Assembly: GCA_947649615.1 (NCBI GenBank)
Contig: CANSSG010000002.1
Location: forward strand, 86,090-150,089
DNA: 64,000 bases
Reading direction: 5' to 3'
Source of the DNA: an uncultured Clostridia bacterium
GTDB lineage: Bacteria; Bacillota; Clostridia; Oscillospirales; Oscillospiraceae
This document shows, piece by piece, positions 8,394 through 17,867 of this stretch (position 1 is its first letter; each line of letters opens with the position of its first letter). The translations under genes were made by a program, and so were the position numbers. Under the pieces are notes generated by a model. That model saw nothing but the letters and a program-made list of their open reading frames with translations. It was not told the origin of the DNA and searched no databases.

Positions 8394-9101
8394 TTATCCC
8401 AGCGCCTGGGGCGTTTTGTCAGCGGCATCCGTTCCGCTTCCGTCGGGATTCTCGGTATCGGGCTTCTCAGTCTCGCCCGGGTTCTCAGGGTTTTCCGGTT
8501 TATCGGTATCGCCGGGCTTTTCTACATCGCCAGGCTTCTCCACATTATCCGGGTCTTCGGTTTCGTTGCCGGACTCATCCCGTTTCGGGGGCAGCTTGCC
8601 TACGGCAAGGATTTGGTTCAAGGGGTAGTACTTCTCGCCGATATAAATGACCCGCTGTCCGTTATAGGTGCCGGTAGCGGTAACCACGCCTTCGAGTTCG
8701 CCCACCAGCTTCCCATCTTTATCCAGCTCGCCCACCGTAACGGTCTGGCCCACCAGGGAAGCGGAATAGCTGAGGATGTTGGCCTCGGTCAAATCCTCCA
8801 CCTGCCCGCTCATTTCGGTAATGGCCTGCATGACGGTCATCTGGATGATCTGGTTCATCATATCGTTGGTATCGGCCTGGTTGTCGATGGTCTGGTTCTG
8901 GAGCTGTGTGACCATCAGCAGCAGCATATCCTCGAAGGACAAGGTATTGTTGGCCTCGTCGGAATCCGGCAGCACGGTAGTGGACTTATGCCCCACATCG
9001 GAAGTAGGGATAGGCACCCGTGCGGGCTGGTACAAGCCGCCCTCGGTTTTATTGTTGTTGTAGTAGCCGTACAGATCGGCCACAGTGCTGATATCGCTCA
9101 T
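8394..9101 (-). CDS. flgD: FlgD, hook cap/scaffold protein
   Basis: A 235-residue FlgD. The N-terminal part has the family sequence FEDMLLLMVTQLQNQ and a following TDMMNQ-like segment, then a short beta domain. FlgD caps the growing hook and is shed after hook completion. The C-terminal 50 residues are odd: an acidic, proline-rich low-complexity tail built on repeats such as EKPGDVEKPGDTDKP. Such tails are not needed for capping and may be exposed. It follows fliK by 13 bases. Confidence 0.92.
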   Translation of the reverse strand: MSDISTVADLYGYYNNNKTEGGLYQPARVPIPTSDVGHKSTTVLPDSDEANNTLSFEDMLLLMVTQLQNQTIDNQADTNDMMNQIIQMTVMQAITEMSGQVEDLTEANILSYSASLVGQTVTVGELDKDGKLVGELEGVVTATGTYNGQRVIYIGEKYYPLNQILAVGKLPPKRDESGNETEDPDNVEKPGDVEKPGDTDKPENPENPGETEKPDTENPDGSGTDAADKTPQALG

Positions 9102-9114
9102 AGCTTACTCCTTC

Positions 9115-10314
9115 TCAAAGTTCGTCCGTGCCAAACAGGCCCAAACGCAGCTTTTGCAGGAACTCCAGGCTGTTCTCTTCCGTTTCCTCACGCCGCTCAT
9201 GGTGCTGCTGGTGCTGGTGCTGGTTGCGCCCATCGGGGTCGGCGTGTTTGAAGTGCTGTTCCTGGCCTTCCTGTCCTCTCTGGACCTCCACCCGGACCTC
9301 TTCGTGTCCGTAGCCCAGCAGAGCGTTGTGCAGCCCATCCAAGTGCTGGCTGAGCACACCCGCCGCCTTGGCGTTGGAAGCATGGAGCACCACCTGCAAG
9401 GCGCCGCTGGCGTCCTTGGCCATCTCGATCACCAAGCTGCCCAAGTTCTGGGGCGCGAGATGGATCTGGATGCGCTCTCCCCCGGCCTGCATGGCGGTCT
9501 GAATGGTATCGGCCAGCTTAGCGTCCACCTCTGGCTGCTGGGTATCCACGGCTTCATACCGCTCGCCCACCTTCACAGGGACGGACTGGGTCTCATGGAA
9601 CACCGGCGCTTCCTCCGCGACGGCCTCGCCGTGAACCGCTTCCTCGCCATCCTCCCGGCGCACTTCCCTTACCTGGGTCTGGACTTCCGGCTGGTCGGGC
9701 TTGTCTATTGTCTCCGGCTGCTGCTCCACAGCCTGTTCGGGGGCGGCCTCCTGGGTTTCCACAGGCTGAGCGGCCTCCTGGGTCTGGGCGGGCGCTTCTT
9801 CCATCGCCTGTCCGAAGTCCTTCGGCTGCTGCTCCATAGAGACCTCCGCGCCCACATTGGTATCGACGGCAGTCTCCATCTCCGGCATCTCGCTGTTGAG
9901 GTCCATCGCGGCCTCCGGGACGGCTTCCTCAGGAATCGGCGCAGGAATGGCTTCCACGGCTTGTTCAACGGCGCCCTCCACGATTTCGGGCCGGAACAAA
10001 TCCATCACCATCACGGCGTTGGGGTTCCCCACCAGGTTCTCAGGCTTAAGCTCTTCCTCCTCCTGGTTCTCCACCGGGAGTTTGCCCTCTTCCGCAGCTT
10101 CCTCAACGTCCTGCTCCTCAACGGGCTTTTTCACAGGGCCGGGTTCATCGGCATGCTGGCTGGAAGATGTAGCCTTCCCGCTGCTGGGGGAATTCATCAT
10201 GTCCTTAAAGCTGGTGCGGACCGGGTTGTCCTTATTCCCCGCGCCTGCCATGGAGCCTAAAGCGGCGGCCATTTTCTGCATTTGCTTTAAAAGGGTAATT
10301 TCCATATTCGTCAT
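9115..10314 (-). CDS. fliK: FliK, hook-length control protein
   Basis: A 399-residue FliK. The first 265 residues are extended, Glu/Gln/Pro-rich and low in structure, as expected for the molecular ruler. The C-terminal domain contains the conserved IQIHLAPQNLGSLVIEM followed by a helix-rich part (the Flg_hook domain) that switches FlhB substrate specificity. A His/Gln-rich tail (HQHQQHHERREE) precedes the end. It lies between the unknown gene at 10335 and flgD. The ruler region is too divergent to compare by eye; the call rests on the C-terminal motif and position. Confidence 0.92.
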   Translation of the reverse strand: MTNMEITLLKQMQKMAAALGSMAGAGNKDNPVRTSFKDMMNSPSSGKATSSSQHADEPGPVKKPVEEQDVEEAAEEGKLPVENQEEEELKPENLVGNPNAVMVMDLFRPEIVEGAVEQAVEAIPAPIPEEAVPEAAMDLNSEMPEMETAVDTNVGAEVSMEQQPKDFGQAMEEAPAQTQEAAQPVETQEAAPEQAVEQQPETIDKPDQPEVQTQVREVRREDGEEAVHGEAVAEEAPVFHETQSVPVKVGERYEAVDTQQPEVDAKLADTIQTAMQAGGERIQIHLAPQNLGSLVIEMAKDASGALQVVLHASNAKAAGVLSQHLDGLHNALLGYGHEEVRVEVQRGQEGQEQHFKHADPDGRNQHQHQQHHERREETEENSLEFLQKLRLGLFGTDEL

Positions 10315-10334
10315 GTCTGTGCGTTCACCTCTTT

Positions 10335-11342
10335 TCAGATGATGGTGCTAAGGTCTGGGTCATCCGTTTCCTCACGAATGAGGGATTGCGTCAGCGTCTC
10401 CCCGGTCTCGTCCTCGTCCTTCACGCCCACATCCAGGTCGGCGTAAATACCAAGGTTTTGCAGCCGTTCCCGCAGAAGGTTAAGCTGTTCTTTCCTGGGA
10501 TCGTCCTTATCCAGTGAATCAATGGTTTCCGACAATTCCGCCATGGAGCGCACGGTAGTCTTTTTCGGGGGATAATCGTCCTTCTTGGCGCTCAGGCTCT
10601 CCAGGATGGCATCCAGCGCGTCAATAATGGCCTGTTTTTCCTGCTCCTCCTTGGACTTCTCCAGCTGCACCCTCATCCGGTTGTACATATCCCGGTAGAA
10701 ATCACTGTTAGGGTCCCGGATCTGGTCAACAACGTTCTCTTCCGTGCCGCCATAGGTACCCGGCACATTTCTGCCCACCTCATAGTGCGTACCGGTGGCC
10801 CGGTAGACAACATCGATGAGCGCGCCGTACATTTCCAGGCGTTGGACCGCTCTCTTCATGCCCTCCGGATCGCGGACGCCGCCGTCCACGCCGGGGATCA
10901 TCTGGGCCAGCCACGCCACCATATTGCCGTCCCCAACCGCGCCGTCCTCCAGGAACGGAGTGTTTTGGCTATATGGCTCCTCCATACCGGCCGGGCGCAT
11001 AACGCACAGCCGGCTGTCAGCGTCTTCCAGGCGGATCTGGCCGCCATAGCCGAAATATTCCGTCTCGGCCCTGGTGAGCACGCCTTTCTGCACCAGATCG
11101 TCCAGAAACGCGTCATAACTCTCCTGGGTCATGTGCCGGAAATCATACTTACGGGCAAATTCATTAATTTCACTGTCCGTCAATTGGGGCCGGCTGCTGA
11201 GGATGTAGGCATTGGTACGGTTACGCATCGAGCCGTCCAGATTGCCCATACCGTTGTAGAAAACATCCCTGTCGGACCTTGTTCCCGTCCTCCGTGAGAC
11301 AGTGCTGGGGTGGTAGCTGCCAAAAATGCTGCCGATGTTCAT
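10335..11342 (-). CDS. Uncharacterised protein in the fliJ-fliK interval
   Basis: A 335-residue protein I do not recognise. It has no signal peptide or membrane helix. The N-terminus is Ser/Thr/Arg/Gly-rich (GSYHPSTVSRRTGTRSDRDV) and looks disordered, as in type III export substrates. Residues 50-190 appear globular and helical, and residues 215-335 are highly charged with heptad-like stretches (QLEKSKEEQEKQAIIDALDA) and an acidic tail. In Bacillus the gene in this slot is ylxF (a MotE/MgtE-N relative), but I see no resemblance. Co-transcription with fliJ and fliK suggests a flagellar function such as an export substrate, a FliK partner or a stator factor. That is inference only. Confidence 0.7.
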   Translation of the reverse strand: MNIGSIFGSYHPSTVSRRTGTRSDRDVFYNGMGNLDGSMRNRTNAYILSSRPQLTDSEINEFARKYDFRHMTQESYDAFLDDLVQKGVLTRAETEYFGYGGQIRLEDADSRLCVMRPAGMEEPYSQNTPFLEDGAVGDGNMVAWLAQMIPGVDGGVRDPEGMKRAVQRLEMYGALIDVVYRATGTHYEVGRNVPGTYGGTEENVVDQIRDPNSDFYRDMYNRMRVQLEKSKEEQEKQAIIDALDAILESLSAKKDDYPPKKTTVRSMAELSETIDSLDKDDPRKEQLNLLRERLQNLGIYADLDVGVKDEDETGETLTQSLIREETDDPDLSTII

Positions 11343-11527
11343 GGTTTTTCCTTCTCCTTTGTCATTTCTCCGCGCATCCGCGTGGGTAAGTCAACTCAAA
11401 CGGCGTTCCCGCCGCCTTGCCCGCTCACCTCCCTTCCTTCTGGAATGGGATATGCGCCTGAGACCGGCCTCACCTCCTTTAATGATATGTATATCTGAGA
11501 ACGCCCGTGCGGGCGCATCCCACAAAT
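11343..11527 (-). other. 185-base gap between fliJ and the unknown gene
   Basis: No convincing gene. The minus strand has two strong Shine-Dalgarno-like runs (around 11479 and 11427), each reading GGAGGTGAG, but no properly spaced start codon with a reasonable frame follows either. It may be the remnant of a lost small gene or an mRNA spacer inside the operon. Confidence 0.4.
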
Positions 11528-11980
11528 TTACGCGCTCTGCGCTTCCATAATCCGCTTGGTGGTCACGAACTCGTCAATAAGCGCCTCTTCGCTTTTCTGC
11601 ACAGCCTTGTTGTAGGCCTCCAGCTTTTTCTCCCGCAGCTTTTCGATAGAGGAAGTATCCTTCTTGGCGTCCACCACCTGGGCGCGTTTTTCCTCCTCCT
11701 GCTTTTGCAGCTTCCGGAGAACCTCATAAGCTTCTTCAATCTGCCGCTCCCCCGCCCGGAGGTACTGCTCGTACTTCAGCGCGTCCAGGACGCTGATGCC
11801 CTCCGCCTTCCGCCGGTTAAATTCCTGGCTAAGGTGGCGGTACGCGGCCTCCAGCTCTGCAATATGGTCCTCCTGCTGCCGGATCCGGGCGAGGATCGCG
11901 CCGTGCTCGGCCTGCAAGGACTCCAATACCTGCTGCTTGTAATCTAAAACCGTTTCCAGGGAAAAGCGGAATTTCTTCAT
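11528..11980 (-). CDS. fliJ: FliJ, export ATPase-associated coiled-coil protein
   Basis: A 150-residue, almost entirely alpha-helical protein beginning MKKFRFSLETVLDYKQQ, the typical FliJ opening. FliJ is the central stalk of the FliI ATPase ring and helps recycle export chaperones. Size, coiled-coil composition and location 26 bases downstream of fliI agree. Confidence 0.93.
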   Translation of the reverse strand: MKKFRFSLETVLDYKQQVLESLQAEHGAILARIRQQEDHIAELEAAYRHLSQEFNRRKAEGISVLDALKYEQYLRAGERQIEEAYEVLRKLQKQEEEKRAQVVDAKKDTSSIEKLREKKLEAYNKAVQKSEEALIDEFVTTKRIMEAQSA

Positions 11981-12006
11981 GGTAAAACTCCCATTCCTCC
12001 ATGTTG

Positions 12007-13314
12007 TCAGCGCATCAGACGCCGCAGCAGTTCCAGGCTTTGGTCGTAAGTAAAGTTCTCATTGATGCCCTGCATCAGAAATTGGTTAATGCCATCAATC
12101 TTCCCCAGCGCGTTGTCCAGCTTCGGGTTGGTCCCCGCCTTATACGCGCCGATTGATACCAGGTCGGCGTTTTTCTCATATACGCTCATAATATCCCGCA
12201 GCTTCCCGGCCAGCTGCCGGTGTTCCGGCGAAACGATCTCCACCATCAAACGGGAGATGCTGGCCCCCACGTCGATGGCGGGGAAGTGGTTGGCGTTGGC
12301 AAGCTGCCGGGACAGCACAATGTGTCCGTCCAGAATGCCGCGCACCGTGTCGGCAATCGGCTCATTGGTATCGTCGCCTTCCACCAGCACGGTGTAGACC
12401 CCGGTAATAGAGCCTTTCTCAAAGTTCCCGCTCCGCTCCAGCAGCTTCGGCATTTCCGCATACATGGAGGGCGTATACCCTCTCGCCACCGGCGGCTCCC
12501 CAATCGCCAGCCCGATTTCCCTCTGGGCCATGGCGAACCGGGTCAAGGAATCCATCATCAGCAGCACATCGTACCCCTGGTCCCGGAAGTACTCCGCGAT
12601 ACTGGTCGCCACGCTGGGGCATTTCATCCGCAGCATGGCCGGCTGGTCGGAAGTCGCCACCACCAAAATGGAGCGGCGCATTCCCTCCTCGCCCAGGTCC
12701 TTCTGGATAAACTCCAAAACTTCCCGTCCACGCTCGCCCACCAGGGCGATCACATTGATATCGGCCTTCACATTTTTCGCGATCATGCCCAACAGCGTGG
12801 ACTTTCCCACGCCGGACCCGGCAAAAATCCCGATTCTCTGCCCTTTCCCGATGGTGAGCAGGCTGTCAATAGCCTTCACGCCGAATTCCATCCGCTCCCG
12901 GATGGGCGGCCTCGTCATAGGATTTATGTATGCGGTGTCAATGGAAAAGGTGTCGCCCCGCCCAAACGGCTCCAGCCCGTCAATCGGCTGGCCCAGGGCG
13001 TTGATGACCCGTCCCCGGAGGAACGGACCCACCGGCAACGTCAGCCGCTTCCCGGTGTTGCGCACGAAGTTCCCGGCAGATATCCCACTCATATTAGCAT
13101 AAGGCATGAGTAGAATATGGTCGTTTTTGAACCCCACCACCTCGGCAGGAATCTGCCCGCCGGACTCATTGGAATAAATCCGGCAGATATCCCCGATAGC
13201 GGCCCTGCCGCCGGAGGCTTCAATGGACATGCCCACGATATTTTCAATTTTCCCCGTCCGGCTCATGGTCTCAGCCGACCGGATTTGCGGAATCAACTCG
13301 CGGAACATAGCCAT
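12007..13314 (-). CDS. fliI: FliI, flagellar export ATPase
   Basis: A 435-residue ATPase related to F1 beta subunits. Walker A is FAGSGVGKS at about residues 164-172, and Walker B is in VLLMMDSLTRFAMAQREIG. The N-terminal beta barrel and C-terminal helical domain complete the family length. FliI hydrolyses ATP to unload chaperone-substrate complexes at the export gate. Two in-frame ATGs are two codons apart; the second (13308) has better spacing from the AAAGGA ribosome binding site, while the first nearly touches it. It is flanked by fliH and fliJ. Confidence 0.96.
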   Translation of the reverse strand: MAMFRELIPQIRSAETMSRTGKIENIVGMSIEASGGRAAIGDICRIYSNESGGQIPAEVVGFKNDHILLMPYANMSGISAGNFVRNTGKRLTLPVGPFLRGRVINALGQPIDGLEPFGRGDTFSIDTAYINPMTRPPIRERMEFGVKAIDSLLTIGKGQRIGIFAGSGVGKSTLLGMIAKNVKADINVIALVGERGREVLEFIQKDLGEEGMRRSILVVATSDQPAMLRMKCPSVATSIAEYFRDQGYDVLLMMDSLTRFAMAQREIGLAIGEPPVARGYTPSMYAEMPKLLERSGNFEKGSITGVYTVLVEGDDTNEPIADTVRGILDGHIVLSRQLANANHFPAIDVGASISRLMVEIVSPEHRQLAGKLRDIMSVYEKNADLVSIGAYKAGTNPKLDNALGKIDGINQFLMQGINENFTYDQSLELLRRLMR

Positions 13315-13343
13315 CCTTTCTCAGCGCCCATCCAACGGCCGGG

Positions 13344-14204
13344 TCAAAACGCTCCCATCTGGTCCCGGAGCAAATCCCGGATATTGGTCATCTGGGTAGA
13401 CACGCTGGCGTCAATAATTTCCTCCGGCGTCTCCACGATGCAGGTGCCGCCCTCATCGTCCCCCATAGGAATAATCTTCACATGCTGGCTCAAAGCCCCC
13501 AGCGCCGTTGTCAGCGCCGGCGAAATCTGCGCCACGCCCTTGGTGTCGCAGCCGGAGATATAAATATGCACCCACTCCTGCCGCTTGAGCCGCTCGGTGG
13601 CCGTCTGGATCATCCGCACGATCACCTCGCTGCTGCTTTTCAAGCTGACCCGCACGACCTTCTCAGCCACGGCGATGCACAAATCCAGCAACTCATCCCG
13701 GGCTTGCAGCAGCACTTCCTCCCGGGCCATATCCGCCTTCTCCAAGAAAGCCTGCACTTCTTTTTCCATCCGTTCGGCCACGGCTTCCCGGTCCCGCTGG
13801 GCGTCTTCCACGGCCTTAGCCATCCCTTGGGCATAGCCCTCCCGATAGCCCTCGTCCCGGGCGCCCATGCGTATTTCCTCCTGTTCCGCCTTAGCAGCGG
13901 CGCGCGCACCGGCCAGAAGCTCTTCTGCTTCCTCCCGGGCCTGCTTCAAAATCAGCTCCGCCTGGAGCTGGGCATACTGCACGGGGCCTTTGGACTCCGG
14001 CGGCGGGGCGGCATCCATCCCCCTGGGGGGCGGAAGCGGCTCCTCCTCCAAGAGCGGCTCCTCCGGCTCCGGCAGGGGGGCCGCTTCTTCCAGCGGCGGC
14101 TCCTCCGGAACATCCTCCGGAAGTTCCGTTTCTACCTCAAGCTCCTCGGCATCGGGAAAGCGGTATGCCTGGGCGTCAAGAAGCCCCTTGAGTATATTAC
14201 GCAA
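13344..14204 (-). CDS. fliH: FliH, negative regulator/adaptor of the FliI ATPase
   Basis: A 286-residue protein with a Pro/Glu-rich N-terminal 85 residues, a long coiled coil (about 90-180) and a C-terminal domain (residues 185-286) with the FliH/SctL type sequence VAEKVVRVSLKSS. FliH dimers tether FliI to the C ring and export gate. The start appears to be a TTG inside the end of fliG, eight bases after an AAAGGA ribosome binding site, so translation is probably coupled to fliG. No better ATG is close by. Confidence 0.92.
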   Translation of the reverse strand: MRNILKGLLDAQAYRFPDAEELEVETELPEDVPEEPPLEEAAPLPEPEEPLLEEEPLPPPRGMDAAPPPESKGPVQYAQLQAELILKQAREEAEELLAGARAAAKAEQEEIRMGARDEGYREGYAQGMAKAVEDAQRDREAVAERMEKEVQAFLEKADMAREEVLLQARDELLDLCIAVAEKVVRVSLKSSSEVIVRMIQTATERLKRQEWVHIYISGCDTKGVAQISPALTTALGALSQHVKIIPMGDDEGGTCIVETPEEIIDASVSTQMTNIRDLLRDQMGAF

Positions 14205-15213
14205 TGATATCGTCCTTTCCGCCCTTCAGGATCACGATTTCGTTCTTCTCCTCCAGGTCGCGGATGACCCCGACGATCCGCTGCTGGGCGTCTTCCACGT
14301 CCTTCATACGGACGTTGGTTGTAATCTCCAAGTCGTCCCGGATGCTCTCGGCCATACGGGCGGACATGTTCATAAACAGCTTGTTGGACACATCGCCGTT
14401 GGCGGACTTGAGGGCCAGCACCAAATCTCTCGGGTCGCAGTCCCGGACGAACCGCTGGACAGACCGGTCGTCCATGGTGACAATATCCTCGAACACGAAC
14501 ATCCGCTTGCGGATCTCGTCCGCCAGGTCTGCGTTGTTGACGCCCAAGCGGTCGAAAATCGCCTTCTCGCTGGAACGGTCCAAATTGTTCATGATGCCGG
14601 CCACATAATCGATGCCGCCCACCTTGACGTTGGAAGTGGTAAGCATGCTGGAGAACTTCTTCTCCATCTCCGCCTCGATAATCTTGATGGCGGAGGGGGA
14701 GGCGCTTTCCATGGTGGCGATGGATTCCACCACCCGCACCTGCCGCTCCGGCGGGAGCTGTTCGATAACACCTGCGGCCTTTCCCGGGTCCACATAGCTG
14801 AGGACCAGGGCGATGGTCTGGGGACGCTCGTTTTGCAGGGCGGAGTAGAGACTCTTGACATCTGCCTTGTCCAGGAAGGCGAATTCCCGGTTTTTCAGGC
14901 TCTTGGTGACCTTCTCCAGCAGGCTGGTGGCGGTAGCCGCGCCGAAAGCCTTTTCCAGCACGGACCGGGCGTATTCCAAACCGCCCTCCGTAACCGCCTT
15001 CTGGGTCATGCAGCTCTGGTAAAACTCGCTGAGCACATCCTCGGTCTGCTGGGCGTCCAGCATCCCCAGCCGCGCCACCTCCAGCGTCAGCGTCTCCAAA
15101 TCGGAGGCCTCGATATGCTGGTAGATCAGGGACGCCTTATCCGCTCCCAGAGAGACGACGACGGCGGCGGCCTTCTGGGGGCCGGTCAGCTCGGGTCTCA
15201 TGACGTCAGCCAT
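14197..15213 (-). CDS. fliG: FliG, motor switch/torque protein
   Basis: A 338-residue FliG with the usual three domains. The C-terminal domain includes MFVFEDIVTMDDRSVQRFV, the charged helix surface that meets MotA. The N-terminal domain (LTGPQKAAAVVVSLGADKAS) binds FliF, and the middle and C-terminal parts bind FliM. FliG transmits torque from the stator. The gene overlaps fliF by 8 bases and contains the fliH start at its end. Confidence 0.96.
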   Translation of the reverse strand: MADVMRPELTGPQKAAAVVVSLGADKASLIYQHIEASDLETLTLEVARLGMLDAQQTEDVLSEFYQSCMTQKAVTEGGLEYARSVLEKAFGAATATSLLEKVTKSLKNREFAFLDKADVKSLYSALQNERPQTIALVLSYVDPGKAAGVIEQLPPERQVRVVESIATMESASPSAIKIIEAEMEKKFSSMLTTSNVKVGGIDYVAGIMNNLDRSSEKAIFDRLGVNNADLADEIRKRMFVFEDIVTMDDRSVQRFVRDCDPRDLVLALKSANGDVSNKLFMNMSARMAESIRDDLEITTNVRMKDVEDAQQRIVGVIRDLEEKNEIVILKGGKDDIIA

Positions 15214-16867
15214 TCTCGTCGTCCCCTCCTTTCAGCCAGGTCTTGAGCATCATTGCGGCGACCTCGGGATTGTTCTGAACGAACTGCCGCACGGTCTTAC
15301 GCAGCTCCATGCTCTTCTCGGTATTGATTTCCATAATATCCGCACCGGCGGTAGGCGGCGGCACAGCGCCATCCTCGCCGGGGACGGCCGCCAGGCCAAG
15401 TTCGCCCAGCAGGCCCTCCGCGCCCATTTCATTAAGCTGCTCTTCGATAATCCGCTGGTCTTCCTCCTCCTGCTGCTTCTTCCTCCGGCGGAGCAGAAGG
15501 ACCACGATCAGGATAATAATAAGGAGCAGCAGCGCCACGGCGGCAATAATCAGGATGGGCATATTCTCCGGCGTAAAGAACCCGGTCTGAACCGGCTCAT
15601 CCGTCTCTTCCACCGGGAAGGGCGCCAGCAGTACGCTGACCTTCTCCGCCGGGTTCTCGCCGCCGATATTGGCGGCGGTAGCCACATGGCTGCGCAGCCG
15701 GTCCTCGTCCACGCCCGCCGCCTCGTTGGCGTTGGAGTTGATGGTAACGGCCACACTGATATCGGTAATTCTGGGCGCCAGGTAGTCGGTCTGTTCCAGG
15801 TGGGTGTCGATCTTATTCACCCGCTCATAGGAACTGACCACGCCGTCCCCGTTCTGCACATCCTGGGCGGCGTCCTGCACATAAGTAGGGATGTCAGAGT
15901 TGGGCGTGGTGCCTGGGACGCCGCCCACCATCTCGTATCCCTCCCGGGTCAGCGCCCAGTATCCCAGCTCCTTGCCAATCAGCCCGCCGCTCTCATAGGA
16001 GCCGTCCGGCTGATGGTAAGTCGTATCCTCCGTGTACCGCTTAATAACCTCCACGGAGACATTCGGCGACACGCTGACATTCTCAGCCCCATAGATGGGG
16101 TCGAGGAGCTGCTTGATCTGGCTGCGGAGCCGGTTGGTCTCCCGCTCCACCATCTGGAATTGCAGTTCCGCCGCGTCATTGGCGCTGGTCGCCCCGTCAG
16201 AGTATGTATTACCCACATTATCGGTAATGGCCACGCCCTCGATGCTCAGCCCCGACCAGGCATGGCTCACCATCCGCCGGATGCCGTCGGCCTGCTCATC
16301 GGTAAGCACATACCCGCTACGCAGGGTAAGCTGTACGGAAGCGGTCGTCTCGGTAGCCACGTCTTCCAGCACGTACGTCCGGTCCTCTCCCGGCGCAATG
16401 TAGACGGTAGCGTCCAGTATGCCGTCCATCGTCCGGATGCTGGTTTCCAGCCGCTCCTGGGTGGCGATCTGGAAAGCAATCGCCCGCTCGGAAGTCGTAG
16501 ACATAGTGCCTGCATGCTCCCAATAGGGGCCGTACAAGCTGCCGTCCTTCGGATAACCGGCCTGGGCCAGCTTCGCCAGCAGGGAGGCGTACTGCTCCTC
16601 CCGCACCATGATGGAGGTACCCTCCATCCGGTAATCGGCGATGCCGTTATTTTGGAAATAGGTCATGATCTCGCTGGCCTCCGTAGGCGTCAACTCCTGA
16701 TACAAGACCGTATACGGCTCCTTGCCGCCGAACATGACCACGGCCGCGATAATGGCAATCAGGATCACAGCCAGGGCGGCGGCCAGTATGATGCGCAATT
16801 TCTTGCTCATATTTTTGAAGAAGTCTTTGATTTTTTCCCAAAGACCTTTCAGCTTTGAGGTATCCAC
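15206..16867 (-). CDS. fliF: FliF, MS-ring protein
   Basis: A FliF protein of about 553 residues. A membrane helix lies near the N-terminus (about 25-48) and a second near residues 445-470 (ILIIAAVALLLLIIILIVVL). Two ring-building (YscJ-like) modules lie between them, and a cytoplasmic tail after the second helix binds FliG. FliF forms the MS ring around the export gate. I chose the GTG at 16867 because it is seven bases from a GGGGGA ribosome binding site; a TTG two codons earlier (16873) is almost in contact with that site. Confidence 0.95.
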   Translation of the reverse strand: MDTSKLKGLWEKIKDFFKNMSKKLRIILAAALAVILIAIIAAVVMFGGKEPYTVLYQELTPTEASEIMTYFQNNGIADYRMEGTSIMVREEQYASLLAKLAQAGYPKDGSLYGPYWEHAGTMSTTSERAIAFQIATQERLETSIRTMDGILDATVYIAPGEDRTYVLEDVATETTASVQLTLRSGYVLTDEQADGIRRMVSHAWSGLSIEGVAITDNVGNTYSDGATSANDAAELQFQMVERETNRLRSQIKQLLDPIYGAENVSVSPNVSVEVIKRYTEDTTYHQPDGSYESGGLIGKELGYWALTREGYEMVGGVPGTTPNSDIPTYVQDAAQDVQNGDGVVSSYERVNKIDTHLEQTDYLAPRITDISVAVTINSNANEAAGVDEDRLRSHVATAANIGGENPAEKVSVLLAPFPVEETDEPVQTGFFTPENMPILIIAAVALLLLIIILIVVLLLRRRKKQQEEEDQRIIEEQLNEMGAEGLLGELGLAAVPGEDGAVPPPTAGADIMEINTEKSMELRKTVRQFVQNNPEVAAMMLKTWLKGGDDENG

Positions 16868-16908
16868 AGGCAATTCCCCCGGCCCTTTCTATGGAATACG
16901 CACCGCGC

Positions 16909-17220
16909 TTACAGGCTGATGCGGCTGATTTCGTTATAGGCGTTCAGCGCCTTTTCCCGAAGCTGGACGAAAAGCTGTATGGAGACGTCCGCCTTATACA
17001 GCGCCATATTCAGCTCCGCAGGGTTGTCCAACTGCCCTGTAGACAACAGGTATTCCTTTTTTGCCACATCGTCCTCGCTCTCCCGGACGTTGTCAACGAG
17101 GGACTGGAAAATATCCGCAAAAACAGAGCCTTCCGCCGCCCTTTTTTTCTCAACGGGCTGGGCTTCGCGGGTGGGAAAGCTTTCCCACAGCGGGGAAATC
17201 TTCTGAAAATTCATATTCAT
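16909..17220 (-). CDS. fliE: FliE, MS ring-rod junction protein
   Basis: A protein of about 103 residues with the FliE C-terminal pattern (ELNMALYKADVSIQLFVQLREK). It connects the MS ring to the rod and is the first export substrate. The start is set at 17220 because a GGAGG ribosome binding site lies eight bases upstream; the longer in-frame reading (17244) would place that site inside the coding sequence. It lies between flgC and fliF as usual. Confidence 0.92.
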   Translation of the reverse strand: MNMNFQKISPLWESFPTREAQPVEKKRAAEGSVFADIFQSLVDNVRESEDDVAKKEYLLSTGQLDNPAELNMALYKADVSIQLFVQLREKALNAYNEISRISL

Positions 17221-17345
17221 ATTCGTATCCTCCAGGTAATCCAAACTGGTTTCCGCCCGCCGGCAGCAGGCGTATAAACATGGAGAATTGGGTCAGATAG
17301 TTAAGCTGAATGCACACGCCAACCTGACCCGAATTCTCTCTATCT

Positions 17346-17810
17346 CTATCTGCCGATTTCCAAACCGGAACTGATGACGCCCTTCAAAACGTTAAAGGCG
17401 GTCACGTCCGCCGAATAGGCCTGGCTCGCGGCCATTGCGTCGGTGATTTCCTTGACCAGGTCCACGTTGGGAAGCTCCACATAGCCCTCCTCGTTGGCAT
17501 CCGGGTCGGTGGGATCGTACTTCAGCTTAAAGTCCGACGGATCCTCCGCGATTTCCACCACGCGGACGCCGCCGCTGTTTTCAAACCCAGCGTTGCTGAC
17601 CCTTCCATTCCTGGCCCTGGCCATCGCCACCCGGAACGCGTCCCTGGTCGCATTCTGCGCCTGGAAAACCACAAGCTTCCGGCGGTAAGGCCCGCCGTCC
17701 TCCGTGCGGGTAGTGTTGATATTGGTGACGTTCTCGCTGATCACGTCCAGCCGGAGGTGCTGGGCGGTGATGCCGGAACCGATAATATTGATGGTACTCA
17801 GAAAAGACAT
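17346..17810 (-). CDS. flgC: FlgC, proximal rod protein
   Basis: A 154-residue rod protein with the family N-terminal motif ITAQHLRLDVISENVTNINT and the C-terminal helix LVKEITDAMAASQAYSADV. It forms part of the proximal rod with FlgB. The size is normal. It lies between flgB and fliE. Confidence 0.95.
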   Translation of the reverse strand: MSFLSTINIIGSGITAQHLRLDVISENVTNINTTRTEDGGPYRRKLVVFQAQNATRDAFRVAMARARNGRVSNAGFENSGGVRVVEIAEDPSDFKLKYDPTDPDANEEGYVELPNVDLVKEITDAMAASQAYSADVTAFNVLKGVISSGLEIGR

Positions 17811-17867
17811 ACGAACTCTCCTTTATCTCAGTCCCCGCCGCCCGGCGGAGGAGCCGTCATTACCCGG

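Noticed and set aside
13867..15246. Long plus-strand frames opposite fliH and fliG
   Set aside because: Antisense to clear flagellar genes, with low-complexity Ser/Ala sequence.
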